A stretch of 64,000 nucleotides of DNA from Copromyces sp. CBS 386.78 (Eukaryota > Ascomycota > Sordariomycetes > Sordariales > Sordariaceae), in the NCBI GenBank assembly GCA_030685235.1, contig MU839125.1, positions 62,001 through 126,000 on the forward strand. Reading direction: 5' to 3'. Shown piece by piece: positions 33,447 through 45,900 of this stretch; within the stretch, counting starts at the first letter, position 1; the number at the start of each line of letters is the position of its first letter. The notes beneath the pieces were generated by a model. That model was not told where the DNA came from. It did not search any database and was given only the letters and a program-made list of their open reading frames with translations. The translations under genes and the position numbers were made by a program.

Positions 33447-36400
33447 CTACGACCACCTCATATCCGAACTAGGCGCTCGACTTCTGCGCTTAGCGTTTCC
33501 TGCGGCGGCGGCGCCCGCACTACCACCACCACGGTCACCACCGCCACTCATACCCGTGACGGAGAACGATGACTCCCTACTCGCTCCGTAGCTGCGTGAG
33601 AAACCATTGCCATCACCACCGCCACCTCCACTACCTCCTTGAAAACTACTAGACAAGCTCACCGCGCTCCCCGTCGGCGAGACAGAGTACAACCCTCCTC
33701 CCCCTCCTCCTCCTCCTAGGATCCTCGCCTCGGGACCGGCGACCGATGACCCGGATCTTATCCACCCGGCGAAGTTTTCTTTATGGTGGTTACTCAGCGA
33801 GCTATCACATCTTTCCCGCTCACGCATCTCGGCGCGACTGCTCGCTATGCCTGAGATACCTATGCCTATGCCCATTCCCGTAGCTGAGACCGCCCCGGGC
33901 GCCGTGGCGGCAGAGGATAGACTCGGTCTAGGAGTACTATACTGCGTCATGGACATGCGGGGCAGTCGCATCCTTGAGGGCGTCCCTATGCCGCCGCCGC
34001 CGCCGCCGCCGGCCGAACCCATGGATGAGGACGACGAAGTGGTGCCCGCTGAGGTGTCTTGGCTGACTCGGCGGGGGATGTTGATCAGCGGGACGCCGCC
34101 GTCGCGGCTGTGCGGCCGGAACATGCCTTCGCGCTCCTGGGTTAGGGAGATTCCGGAGCGCCTAGGCGTTGATGCTACTTCGATGTATGCGGCCGAAGAC
34201 GATTGCGAGGCTCGATGGCCGTGCGTTGGTGTGGGTGGCATGGACATGCTGGCGTGTAGGCCTGGTGGTGTATAACTAGTATTGCGCCGAGGGCCCGACC
34301 GCGAGCGTGGTCCAGAATTCAGGTTGTTGAGCGGATTCGGCGGGTTAACATTGACAGAAGGGCCAGCGCCCATGTTTAGTGCGCCCAAGGCTGCTGCATC
34401 GTGCTGTAGGTCGATGTCGATATGGCTTCTAACGATTTCCGATGCCAAGTTGCGCACCAGTACTGCCGGATCCTTATCTGCCAGTATTTGTATATCGTCA
34501 AAGAGAACACGCAGAGCACGGCCCGCGGTCGAAGTGGCCAGGGTTGCCATGGGTGTGTTGTTGGCTTCGCAACCGTCCATGATACTACGGACGAGACGGA
34601 GCAAGTTGAGGCGCACAACGGCCTTCTTGTGGCTCAGTTTCTGAGCGATGCCGGCATACATCTCGGCTTTGGCAAGCGATGCCGCCACGGAAGGACTCAG
34701 TCGCACAAGCTTAAGAAGCGGTTCGAGAAGGTTGGCGTCGAAAGCATTTGCTTTGTTGGTGTTGAAGCAAGACGTGATTGCCGCGGTAAAGTTGCCTTCG
34801 AGCAAGTGGTGTTCGACCTTGGCCGTCTCCTTTTCTAGCCAGACAAAGATAGCATCCAGCGCGGTGACTTGCCAATACTGATCTGCCAAGAGTGAAACAT
34901 AAAACTCCAGCCCATTGTTCTGCCACAGGTATCTTCTCCCCTTGCTACCCGAATGCGCCATGTCGCAGAGAATAGGGAGGACAAATTCCTTTGGCGGGCG
35001 ATCAGTCTTCATGATCTTCAGCAATAGTGGAATGATACCATTGCTGGCAGCGTATTCTTGACGCTCTTTGCTGAGTCGGCATAGGTTGAACATGGTGTTG
35101 AGTACTTGGTTGGAAATCTCGCGGAAATGCTGCTGCCCCCTTTTCATTGAGTTGCTCAAAACGTCGATCAAGTAATCAATCGCGTCAGCGGAATGTAATG
35201 ATTCCAATGTTGTTGACAGCATGGACAAGTTCTTGATGAACTTGAGCATAGTGATTTGGTGAGCAGGTGTCATCCGCCTGAGGTCCTTCAGGACAGCTAT
35301 AGGGGTACTCGTTAGCAGTTGACTCGGCATAATAACCAGCAGTGAGTACATACTTTTGAGAACAAAGCGTTCGGAAACAACTTCCTTCACATAGTTCTCA
35401 GCTTGCGAGAAGAGATAGAAGATATTGACGATGCGAGCTTCAATTAGCTCGGACAGCTCATCCCTGTCATCTTCATCCAAGACCTTGTGCAGCACTGCAG
35501 CCAATGGATCCAAGATTTTGCTCCGCGAGAATATGCGGCAGAAGTCATTCTTTGGGGTCGGGCCCTATAGGGATTGACAATTAGCACGATCTCTTGACGT
35601 CAAGACAGGTGTTCAAGAATAGGACTTACCTGAAGCTCAAAAACGTTCCAAATGCCATTCACACCGATAAGAACAAGGTCTGGCGACATGTCATAGTCTT
35701 CATCTAGGAACTCTACCAAGACATTGAGACCTCCTGCACTGACAAACATCTGCAGGGTCAAGGTAGAAGTTTGGTACATCTGCCGAACAAAGGCCGCAGC
35801 CTCCAGGCGGATTTCGTTCGAATACTGCCGAGCAGCGAACTTGGTGATGATGGGGATACCGCCAACGAAACACAAGTTCTCTTGCAGCTCGACGTCATCC
35901 AAGATAATCTACTTTCAGTCAGTATCCAGACAGTCGTAGCTTTCCAAATGTGAACAACACCGATATGGGTACCTACCGCATTGACGATCTTCAGCAGCTG
36001 CAAGATCATATGCTGACGGCTCTTCACCGTGCAGGGTTCCAAGATCTCCAGGATCGGCAGCAGCCCGTGTGCACTGATGATAAGATCCTTGACCTCGGTG
36101 TTTTCCCACAGTAGGGCGAGCTGTAACCAAATAGACCTGTCAGCAACTTCCGTACCGAAATTTCACACAAAAGGAGAAATTTACCAAGTCTTCGGCCAAA
36201 TCAGCAAGTATGTCCTCAGCCTCCGTCGGCTTCAAAGACTTCACCCTTTCTTCCACCTTCTCGGCCAACCTAGCATGTCTATCACGAGCAATATTGGCCT
36301 CGAGGTCCATCTCATCCCAACCTGGATCCATCATGGCAAAGGGATCATCTTCGTCTTCATCGTCCCCAAGCCAAGAGTTGTTCGACAGCTTGGAAAGGAG

Positions 36401-39097
36401 CATAAGTTGATGTTGACCATCCTCCAATCCCTCCTCGCTCTTGGGAGGTTTCGTGAGGCTTTCCGGCTCGGCCCCGAAAATGTCGGAAAAGTCCTCATCA
36501 CCCTCGTCTTCCGCAAACTTTGTGATCTCCACTGTCATCCTTGTCCTTCTGACGGCGGGCTGCTCAGGAGCTGACGGTGGCCGCGCGGAAGCCGACTGTC
36601 TCCGCATGCTGCTGCCATTGACAGGTGATGCCGTAGAGCGCGGTAGACTGGTGAGGTCCGAAGGGTGAAACAGTTGTGGGGCGTCCTGGAAAAACAAAAT
36701 GATCAGCAAATTGGCGACAGGGATCAGGAGACAAAAGATGACAGGAGAAGATTTTTACCTTGACGGCAACATTAAGCCGGCTATTGAACACCGAGTCCGT
36801 ATCACCAAAGAGATCAGAGTAATCCTCGATAGACTGCTCACGATAAATTGATTCAGGACGGGGCGGTAGTTCAAACTTGTTGCCGAACTGCGTCCTCACC
36901 GGCGACTTGGTTTGTGAGGCGCTTGGAACCGTGGTTTTGCTGCTTCTTTGCCGCCTATGTCCTTGTTGAGAGGACTTTGAGTCGGATGCTCGCTCTGACC
37001 GTTTTGGCAAGGGACGAATTGTCTGCTCAAAATCTCCGCCAAAGTCTTCGTCCCAATTTTCAGTGTCTTCTCGCGAACTGTCAATGGATGCAAACGCTTT
37101 AAGCCGATCGCTGGAAAGAAGCCCTCCAAAATTGTCCTGCCCTTTGATGTGAGGGAGGTGGAGCGCACTAGGTGAAATTGCAGTGGCAAAATCATTGTCC
37201 CAGTTATCATCATCTGTTTACCATCAGTCAGCGACACCTCTTCAAGTATTGTGTTAATGAAACTCACCAGCTTCTACCGCAGGAGACCTAAAGGCCTCTG
37301 CACTTGGTTTAGGCTTCGCTTGCTGCTGCGGAGGTACTTTCGTCGAGATGGAAAGGTTTGGACGATGCTGGCCAGAAGCATTCCTATTCTGCGCGGAAGG
37401 ATTTCCGTGGTCTGAGCCAATCGATGTTCTTGGGTTGGCTTCCGATGACTTGAGTGCCTTGTTCCATTGCTTGACTTCCTCAACGGCCTGACTAAAGTTT
37501 GACGGTGCTTTTGATATCGGCGCATCACTCCTCCGGCAGCCTTGAATCCACGAATGTCTCAAAAGCTTTTTTGCTGATACTCTGAGGTTGGGGTCCTTTT
37601 GAAAACATTGCATCAAAAAGTCACGAGCAGCCTAGTGTCATCATCAGCATACATATCTCACAAATTTTGAAAACACAGAGACTTACCGGCGAGACTCCTT
37701 CTGGAAGCGGCGGGTGGTCATCGTTAACAATAGCAAACAGAGCCGGCATCGCAGCCAGGTGATGATATGGAGGCTTTCCTTGCAGAAGCTCGATAACCGT
37801 ACACCCAACGCTCCAAATATCCGAGGCAGAGGTAGCACCGGACAACTGGATGATCTCGGGGGCCATCCAGTAGGGCGTCCCTACTACTTGTGCCTCCTTG
37901 TCTTGGCCTGTTAGGGTGCTGGTTGACACGCCAAAGTCTGCCAACTTGACGGTGCCATCCTTGGTGGTCAAGATGTTGGCACCTTTGATATCTCGATGGA
38001 TGACACCCTGGTCGTGCAGATACTGCAGCCCCTGGAGGACCTGGGTCATGTATACACCGACGAGATTTTCCGGGAACTTGCCGTAGGCTTTACATATCGA
38101 ATGCAGCGAGCCATTTTCGCAGTATCTGTCCAACTCGTGTTAGTGTCCTCAGTATTCCTTCATGGCCCAAGGAAGCCACTTACTCGAGGATGATATTCAA
38201 ACAATCCGCCGATTTCACGAAGCCGATGTACTTGACGATATTGTCATGCTAGATGAAATTAGTATGTCTCTCCATCATGTTGATAGCCACTGTATATGCT
38301 TACATGAAGGTTTTTCAGGAGATCGATTTCGGCCTACGTACGCAATGTCAGCTAGAAGCAACTAGGAATTTCCCAATAATAAGTCAGCCAACTCACCTCG
38401 ATCATCCGCAGCTCGCTTTTTGGTACATCGACCAGCTTGATCTGTTTGACAGCCACGGCCTCGCCGGTTCCCCAGTTGAAGGCCTTGTAGACCGACCCAA
38501 AGGCTCCTTTTCCGATGCAATCACCGAGTCGCTAGACACCCACGAATGTGGTCACAGGTCAGCCATGTCTGACAAAAAATTGAATGTGTGATATCGTTTA
38601 ATCTGATAAGTCGGGTCACTGTGGCCCCATGCCGGTGCTGCTGAACAAAGAAAATCAGACGACGCAAGCCACTGAGCATGCCGAGAGGTGCATATGTACA
38701 AAAACATAGGTACGGGTCGGCCGCTTCGCCACGACCCTTCCGCCCTGAATAGAAAGTTCTAAAGCTTATCGACTCCAAGGCCCGGCTAGGACTTCAAACC
38801 CATTCAAACACAACATGTCATACAGTATTCATAGCAAAGCACCCTTACGAACACATCAGGAAGAAACGAGAGGGAGGGAGGAAGGAAGGACGGAAGGAAG
38901 GAAGAAGCAAAACGTACATAGTCCTTTAGGCCCGGATCCTGAACTGCCTTCTCTCGAGCATGGCCGCCAGCCTCCCGACGCGGTGTCCCCGGCATTTTGG
39001 TAGCCACGACTGCTGCTGCTGCTGCTGCCTTGCTGCCGTTCCCGCCATGGTACGAGCGACCTTCGGTAGAGGAGGAGCCCGGCGGGTTCGGCGCCAT
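33447..39097 (-). CDS. cdc-7: Septation initiation network kinase, Cdc7/SepH type
   Basis: This STE-type Ser/Thr kinase starts septum formation: it acts in the septation initiation network upstream of Sid1/Sid2-type kinases at the spindle pole body and septum. I read twelve exons: 39097-38918, 38531-38397, 38333-38304, 38248-38184, 38125-37687, 37631-37268, 37213-36759, 36685-36185, 36120-35977, 35908-35630, 35564-35354 and 35296-33447, all in phase, giving about 1550 residues. The kinase domain starts at residue 61 ([17 protein letters not shown]), with [15 protein letters not shown] near 177, [14 protein letters not shown] near 215 and [10 protein letters not shown] long disordered middle (about 300-720) is followed by an ARM-like helical repeat region ([21 protein letters not shown] and similar, about 725-1260), as in SepH. 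The C-terminal 300 residues are Ser/Gly-rich low complexity. The N-terminus has a polyAla run from a CTG/CAG-type repeat. The start is the first in-frame ATG after a stop. It is longer than Aspergillus SepH mainly through disordered segments. Confidence 0.93.
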
Positions 39098-40430
39098 GCC
39101 TGTGGCCCCGGTCCGGAAGGCTTTACCGATCCAGTCAAAGATTCCCCCCACTTTTGATTATGTACCCTCTCTCCACAGAGGTTTAATTGTATGTTATGTT
39201 CCGAGGTTTTGGGTCTGCCCGTCGTCGATGGGCAGGTATGTGTAGACGAAGGGGCCCGAGGGCCTGAGAGATTCTGTTGAGAGAGCCAAAGCTGGCTGGC
39301 TGGCTGGTTGGCTGGCTGTTCAAGGGTTCTTGCCGAGAGAGGTTATATAGGGTGGATATCGACGAGGTGGTAGCGTGCTGTATCCCATTCCCAATCCTGG
39401 GGTCGAGAACGGAGGAGGGGTCCGCTTTCTAGTTGTTGATTCGCAATATGGAAACCTGGGGTGGTCGCCGGCCCCAAGATGTACGTAGTAAAATGAAAGT
39501 GGGCGTCGTTCGGTATACCTAGTGGGTGCCCCGCTACGGATGTGATGCCCGTGATGCGCCGGAAATCTCGATGCGAAAACAAGATCGGGTCCGTTCGTGT
39601 GGGGTACGGAATCGAAAGAATGTAGGAGAGCGCGACAGGAAGAAGTCCGTGGAGTGGAAGCTGAAGACTCGGAGTATACAGCAATGTGTTTTGGCAAGTA
39701 GCGAGAATGCTTGCTCGATACGGCCGGCGTTTCGTCGGAATCGTGAATGTATTCTTTCGTTTCTGCGAGACTCGTGGGTAAACGTTGACAGCGTCGAAAA
39801 ATAGACGGGAAAGGTATCGATATATGAAGGCGGCGAGAACAAGGCCGAAGGTTCAGCGGGACAAGGCGAAGATGGTGGTGCTATTGCTGGCGCTCTGGAA
39901 GATTAAGTGTGGAGAAAAGCCAGGACAGGGAGTTTAGTTCGCTGTTAGACGCCGGATGCTGGGTGCTGGAGAGCCTGGATGATGCTGGATGTTTTTGTGT
40001 TTATTCAGGTGTTGTTTGTTGTCGTGCGTCAGATCGTTCGAGATGGCGTACCGCGGGGTAAAAATAGAGACGGAGGTACCTCGATATCCTTGTTTCTTGA
40101 CGACGAGTTCATCCGGAATACGTGAAAAAGAGAAAGAGCAGAGCAGAGAAAATAAGCTACCCCTGCGGCTGGCTGCAACAACTTAACCATTCACACATCC
40201 ATCGCAGCAGAAAGTGGAAATGTTGCAAGTGTTGCTGACTTGCTGCAGTAAAGCCCTGGATGTCTTGGACGCCTCGAGAAACGCTGCAACAGCTGAAAAC
40301 CCTGCAGGGGGAAGGGGGTCGCTGGACGTTGTATTGCAATAGGGTTTTTGGTAGGACTTGGTAGTACAATAGGGTTTTTGCATCAACCTAGCGTTGGAGG
40401 CTTGAAAACGGGGTTTTATAATAAATTGAA
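39098..40430. promoter_or_regulatory. Promoter and leader region of cdc-7
   Basis: This 1.3-kb region upstream of the kinase has normal base composition up to about 40,430. It carries a (TGGC)n-type tract near 39290-39318. No gene is supported. It abuts the AT-rich island directly, so the kinase promoter lies within 1.4 kb of presumed heterochromatin. Confidence 0.5.
39290..39318 (+). repeat. Imperfect (TGGC)n tetranucleotide tract
   Basis: Repeated GGCT/TGGC units, with one variant unit, are seen directly in the kinase leader or promoter. Confidence 0.8.
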
Positions 40431-42171
40431 GTCTTAGCTAAACTTAGCGTCTTGCGTAAACGCATATTGCCGGAAAACCTAGAATCCTAGGCGCCAATCT
40501 AGGTTTCTCCGTAACTTAGCACTATATACCGACTATATTTCATTAGCAACCTAACTTTTACTACTAGACCCGGCAAATCGCTTAACCTTTTAATTAACTA
40601 AAAACTTACTATCAACGCTAAACCCTATATTAATAATACTAACACCGTATTACATTATTAACTACGAATCTTTTTCCCTAATACCAAATTTTTATCGACT
40701 TATTATTAAATATAACTTCATTTCTACATTTTAATTCCATATTTTCCTTTCGACCTTAATACAATATATAATCTGCCTAAAGAATAAATATTAATATAAT
40801 TTTTTTATTATATATAAAATATAATTCACGTATGAAATATAATTTGTATTATAATATATTATTTAAAATAATCATATTAGAAGGTTATAAATATAAGGAA
40901 GGAGAAAGCGTTATATTAAACTACTTAATTTATTTAAATATCTACTTATAAATATCTAATACCTTATAAAATAAAAATTAAAAATAATATCCGTAAGCAT
41001 TTGTATAGAGACCTGTTATTATCGCTATATACTTATAGTTGTAGGCCAAAATTCTACTCCTTATACCTTTATAAGCGGGATCTATACTCGGACTTTATCC
41101 TCCGTACTATAAAACCGCTACCGATTTTAAGATTTATTAACTTCTATATATAAACTTATTACTAATTGAAATTCAAATTCTATTAGATATAAATTATAGA
41201 AACTCGAAAAGAATAATAATAAAATAAATAAATAGGAAGGGAAAGAAAATAATGCGTAATAATAATAGTATACTAGAAAAAGAATAATATAGGATATACC
41301 TATCCCGTCCCGCCGGGTATTTATACCCTTATTGCCTTGCCCTATTTAATTTATAGGGGAAGTTGCCGGAATTACGTATATAGCTGGAGGAATTAGGGTT
41401 ATTATCTATAGGTAGTCCCTAACCTTAAGGCTTAGCAATTTAAATTATTTGTATTTAATTAAGGTAGTAAATGAGGTATAAGCTGGGGGTAGGGAAGGAA
41501 TTATAAAAAGAATATCCCTTTCTAAAATCATTAAGGCCTCTCCTATAAAAATAGCTACCCTTTTAATAACTTCTTCAACCGCTTTCTTAATAATTTATAC
41601 TTCGTTAAACTTATTAATAAATTTATTAACGAACTACCCCTACCGCTACTTATATACTAATCTATTTAAATACCTTTATTTATAATAATTGTCGCTATAA
41701 TCGTTATTTAAGAAACTCTCGTTAAATAGAGTAGTAGAAATACTAGGCAATATATTATTATACTCCCTATAGAGCTTGTCGGCCTTTTATTTAAATTTAA
41801 TAAATTCGTTGCAACGCTTTTACAATTCCTATATTCGTTACTCTAATTACTAACCGGAAATAACGAATTCTAATAGTTTAAAAGGGTTTAAGAATTTGAA
41901 TTCTTTATAAATCTCGTCTTTATACTTCATTATATTCCTTTTTCTTACGAAATCTAAACTAGCTTCAATTAGGTTAATACCGTTAAATAGGGGATAGCGT
42001 TTAATAAAATCTATATTATAAAGACTATTAAAATCCTTATTAGTTTCAACGTTCCTATTTATTATAGCGTAGAACTTTTCAGCTACCTCCGCCCTAATTA
42101 TTAGAGGAAGGAGAACTTTAAATTCGCTTTTAATAATACTAAACCTCCTATTTTATAGGAATTTCAATACT
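40431..42171. other. AT-rich RIP sequence left of the LTR element, unassigned
   Basis: This 1.7-kb stretch is AT-rich with the same dinucleotide bias. I could not recognise a protein relic. It includes one of three copies of the string CCCGTCCCG in the island (41304-41312). Confidence 0.5.
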
Positions 42172-42415
42172 TATCACGGGTAGAGGGCGAGAGGTTGGGT
42201 ATAGATATTAGATATGCGTAATTGCACGAGGAGAGGAAAGGAAGAGAAGTACAAAGGTACGCTCGGGAAATAGGCTTTATAGGACTCGAGCTATAAACCA
42301 ATAAGTTTATAGCGGGAGGCCGTAGCCAATCAACCGAAATAGTAACAGTAGTCTCAGAAAACTACTATCACCAACACATACAATACAAACTAACTCTATA
42401 ATACTACCCCTACTT
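42172..42415 (-). repeat. Left LTR (3' LTR of the minus-strand element)
   Basis: This LTR shares the whole 244-bp alignment with 49120-49363, including the strings GGGTAGAGGGCGAGAGGTT and GGCTTTATAGGACTCGAGCT. On the minus strand a purine-rich stretch (AAGTAGGGGTAG) at its internal side could be the polypurine tract, in which case the LTR proper is a few bases shorter. Confidence 0.88.
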
Positions 42416-42923
42416 AAAAAAAACTATATAATTAACTAAAATTATATAAAATAATAAATAACCCTATTAAATATTTAATCCAACCGTAAAATTTTTTTAT
42501 AACTACTAATTGTAACGATTTCCTCTTCCCTTCGTACTTCGCTAGCGGAGCTTCCGCTTCTACAACCGGCTCCTCTTCCTTCTCTAACGTACCTTCTACT
42601 CTTTCTAAAGCCTTCTTCTACTTCCTTTCGGCCGCTAACTAATCCGGGGGTATTAGAATTTCTAAATATACTTCGTAATACTATTGTATTACTTTAGGGG
42701 ATATAACTACGTTAGTACATAATTATTATAAAAGTTAATAAAGTAGTACCTAAATAATGAAATACTTCTAACGACTATTAACTACTTTATAGTAGCTATT
42801 AATTTTAACGAAGTCTTATTCTATTAAATCCTCTTTATTATTAATCCTCTTTATACTATAACTTTAATTTATATAAATATCCCTTTCCTATACCTCTAAT
42901 TATCTTAGAATACTTACTTTAAC

Positions 42924-45900
42924 TTACGGCTTAATTTTATTAACATAAAAGGTAGGGCTATACTTTATATTAACCAGCAATTTAAGTATAATCTTATAAC
43001 TATTTACTTTAATAATTTCGAACGAGCCTTTATAAAAGGGGGTAAATTTTACGTACGGTCGGCTAGTATCGAAGTTTTCCGTATTAAGTAAAACTTTATT
43101 TCCTATTTTATACTTCGGAATATCCATCCTTCGAATATTAGTATTAATTTCGTATTATTACTAAGCTTACTTTATTTAATCTATAACGTATTTTAGTATT
43201 TTTTTAAAACAATTAATAATTTTATTAGCTTTAAAATGCTCCGTTTATTATTAAATTAATAAATTTAGCGAATATAATTTCGCTAATTTAATACTTATAC
43301 GGGGGTAAAAACTGTAATTAGTAAAGAAAGGAGATATTCCTATTATTTTTAATATTAAATTATTATTAACGAATTCTATAATTAGTAACTAATTTACTTA
43401 ATTATCCTATACCTAATTAATATAAAAACAAAAGTATTTCTCTATTTCTATATTAATACACTCCGTCTAACCGTTAGTAATTAAGTAGAATACGGAGGAA
43501 AGTTTAAAAGTCACTTTTAAACGGGAAGATAGAACTCTCCAAAGTTACGAAACAAATTAGGAACTTCGGTCCAATATAATAGAATCTAGGAAGCTATAAA
43601 TATTATAAATTTTCTTAATAAATTGATCCGCTAATTCTTCGGCCGTAAAGCTGATAATAAGAATGAAATATTATATTTTCGTTAAATAATCAACGATAAC
43701 GATTATATATTTAAATTCTTAACCCCAACGTACGTAAAGAATTAAAGGGGTAATATAATCTATAAAAATATCCTTCTATAATACGAAAAGTATTATTAAT
43801 AATTTTAAAAAACCGTACGGGGAATATTGTAATAATTTAGATTTAGTATACGGTAAATAGGCTTTATAATAGGCCCTAACAGTACTAAATATCCTTAGTT
43901 AGAAGAAAAATTAAAAGAATAACGAATAAATCTTTTTACAATTTAAGTAGCTAGCCAACGGCGAATTATATACGCAGTAGAAGAATTAGAACTAAAGTTC
44001 GGTATTATTAAAGTCGATAATAATAGCGCTTTAAAAGTAGGCCTATCCCTATATTACCCTATATTTAATGAAAGATACTTTCTTTAATTAATTTTTTACC
44101 TCCTTAAATTATACGCGGCGATTGGGGTCCGATAAGTAAACGAATAAATTTTATAAAAATATTAATTTTTTATAATTTTTTATAATTAAATTATTAATAA
44201 ACTTATTATTTATTATTTCTAAATTATAAATATATTCGATTCTAACGTTAATAACCTCCTTTCTACTTTTTAAAACGAAAGTTCTATTTACGAAAATATT
44301 ATAATTGAATAAAACCTTATTTCTAGCTAATAGCCGTTCGTCGGCCTCGTCTTTAGGTAGGTCTTCCGGCTTCTTATTTAAGGCGTTAGGGCGTACTTAT
44401 AATAAACCTAGTCGGTATTTAATTATAAAATTAAATTGGGAAAGGAAATAGGACTACTATATATAGTGGGGAATTAATTATTTATTAATCGTAAAGGTTT
44501 TTAAAGTTTTATAGTCTGTAAGGACTTTAAATAATTATTATACCCCTTCGAATTCGGGGTATTACTCTTCTAAAGCCTTAATAATAGTGAATAATTCTTT
44601 ATTGTAAATATTGTAATTATATTTAGCTAAAGAATACCGCTAGTTAAAGTAAGCAATAGGACGAAGGATACTATTATTATTATCTTATAATAATGTACTT
44701 CTATATACCCAATTAGAAGTATCCGTTTTTATAACGGTCTATTTTAACTAATTGTAAATTCGAAGTATAGGTCCGCTTATAAAAACTTTCTTTAATATTT
44801 CGAAAGATTTTTAGTACCGTTCTTCCTATTCTTATCTTACTATTTTCTTAATTAATTTGTATAATAGGCTAGCGATAATAGAAAAATACTTAATAAAATA
44901 ACAGTAGAAATTAGCGAAGCCTAAGAAGCGTTAAAACGACTTCTTGGAATTTAGAATTTCTTATATTGTAATTACAAAAACTTTCTCTAGGTCCATTTCG
45001 AAATTACTTAGGGTAATAATAAAACTTAAATATTTAATTTACTACGTATAGAATTCGTATTTATTAATATCGATTTAAAATCCTACTTTAATTATCCTTT
45101 ATAAAACTTCTTTAATGTATTCTTTATATTCTTCTTCGTTATTGGAATAAATTAAAATATTGTCGAAGTAAGTAGTGGCGTAAACGTCGAAAATATTGTG
45201 TAAGATATCGTTAATATAATTTTAAAAAGTTCCCGGCGCGCCCTATAAATTAAAAGGACATATAATAAATTCGTAAAGGCTAAAGCGGGTAATAAAGGTA
45301 GTAAACTATTTATACCCTTCTTTAATATAAATCCTATTAAACGTAGCGATAATATCGAATTTTATAAAAGTTTTTACCTTATAAATCGCATTAAAAATCT
45401 CTTTAATTAACGGTAGCGGGTAATATATCTTTAACGTAATATTATTAATATTACGGTAGTTTATATAAATACGGACTCTACTTCCGAATTTCTTAATTAA
45501 TAGGAAGGGGGAAGCGGCCGTAAACTATAACGGCCGAATAAACTTCTTCCTTAAATTATTATTAATTTACTTCTTAATAATAATTACTTCTATAAATAAT
45601 ATATATTGAAGCCGTACGCTAGGAAATTATTTTCCCGGTTATAATTCGATTTTATAATCGTATAAATAATAAGGAAGGATTTCTTCTGCTAGTGAGGGTA
45701 AGAAAGCGGTAATTTCGGTAATATACTTCCGTCCTTTAAAATAGTTTAAGATTTTAATAATTTCCTCCTTAATTTTTAACGGCTAGTCTATTTTATCGAA
45801 AAATTTCTTTATATCCTCTTCGTCGACTTTAGTTAAGTATATTTATCGGATAATTTCTTCGTATACGGGCGTATCGGTTTTAAAGTTCCTAATAAAATTA

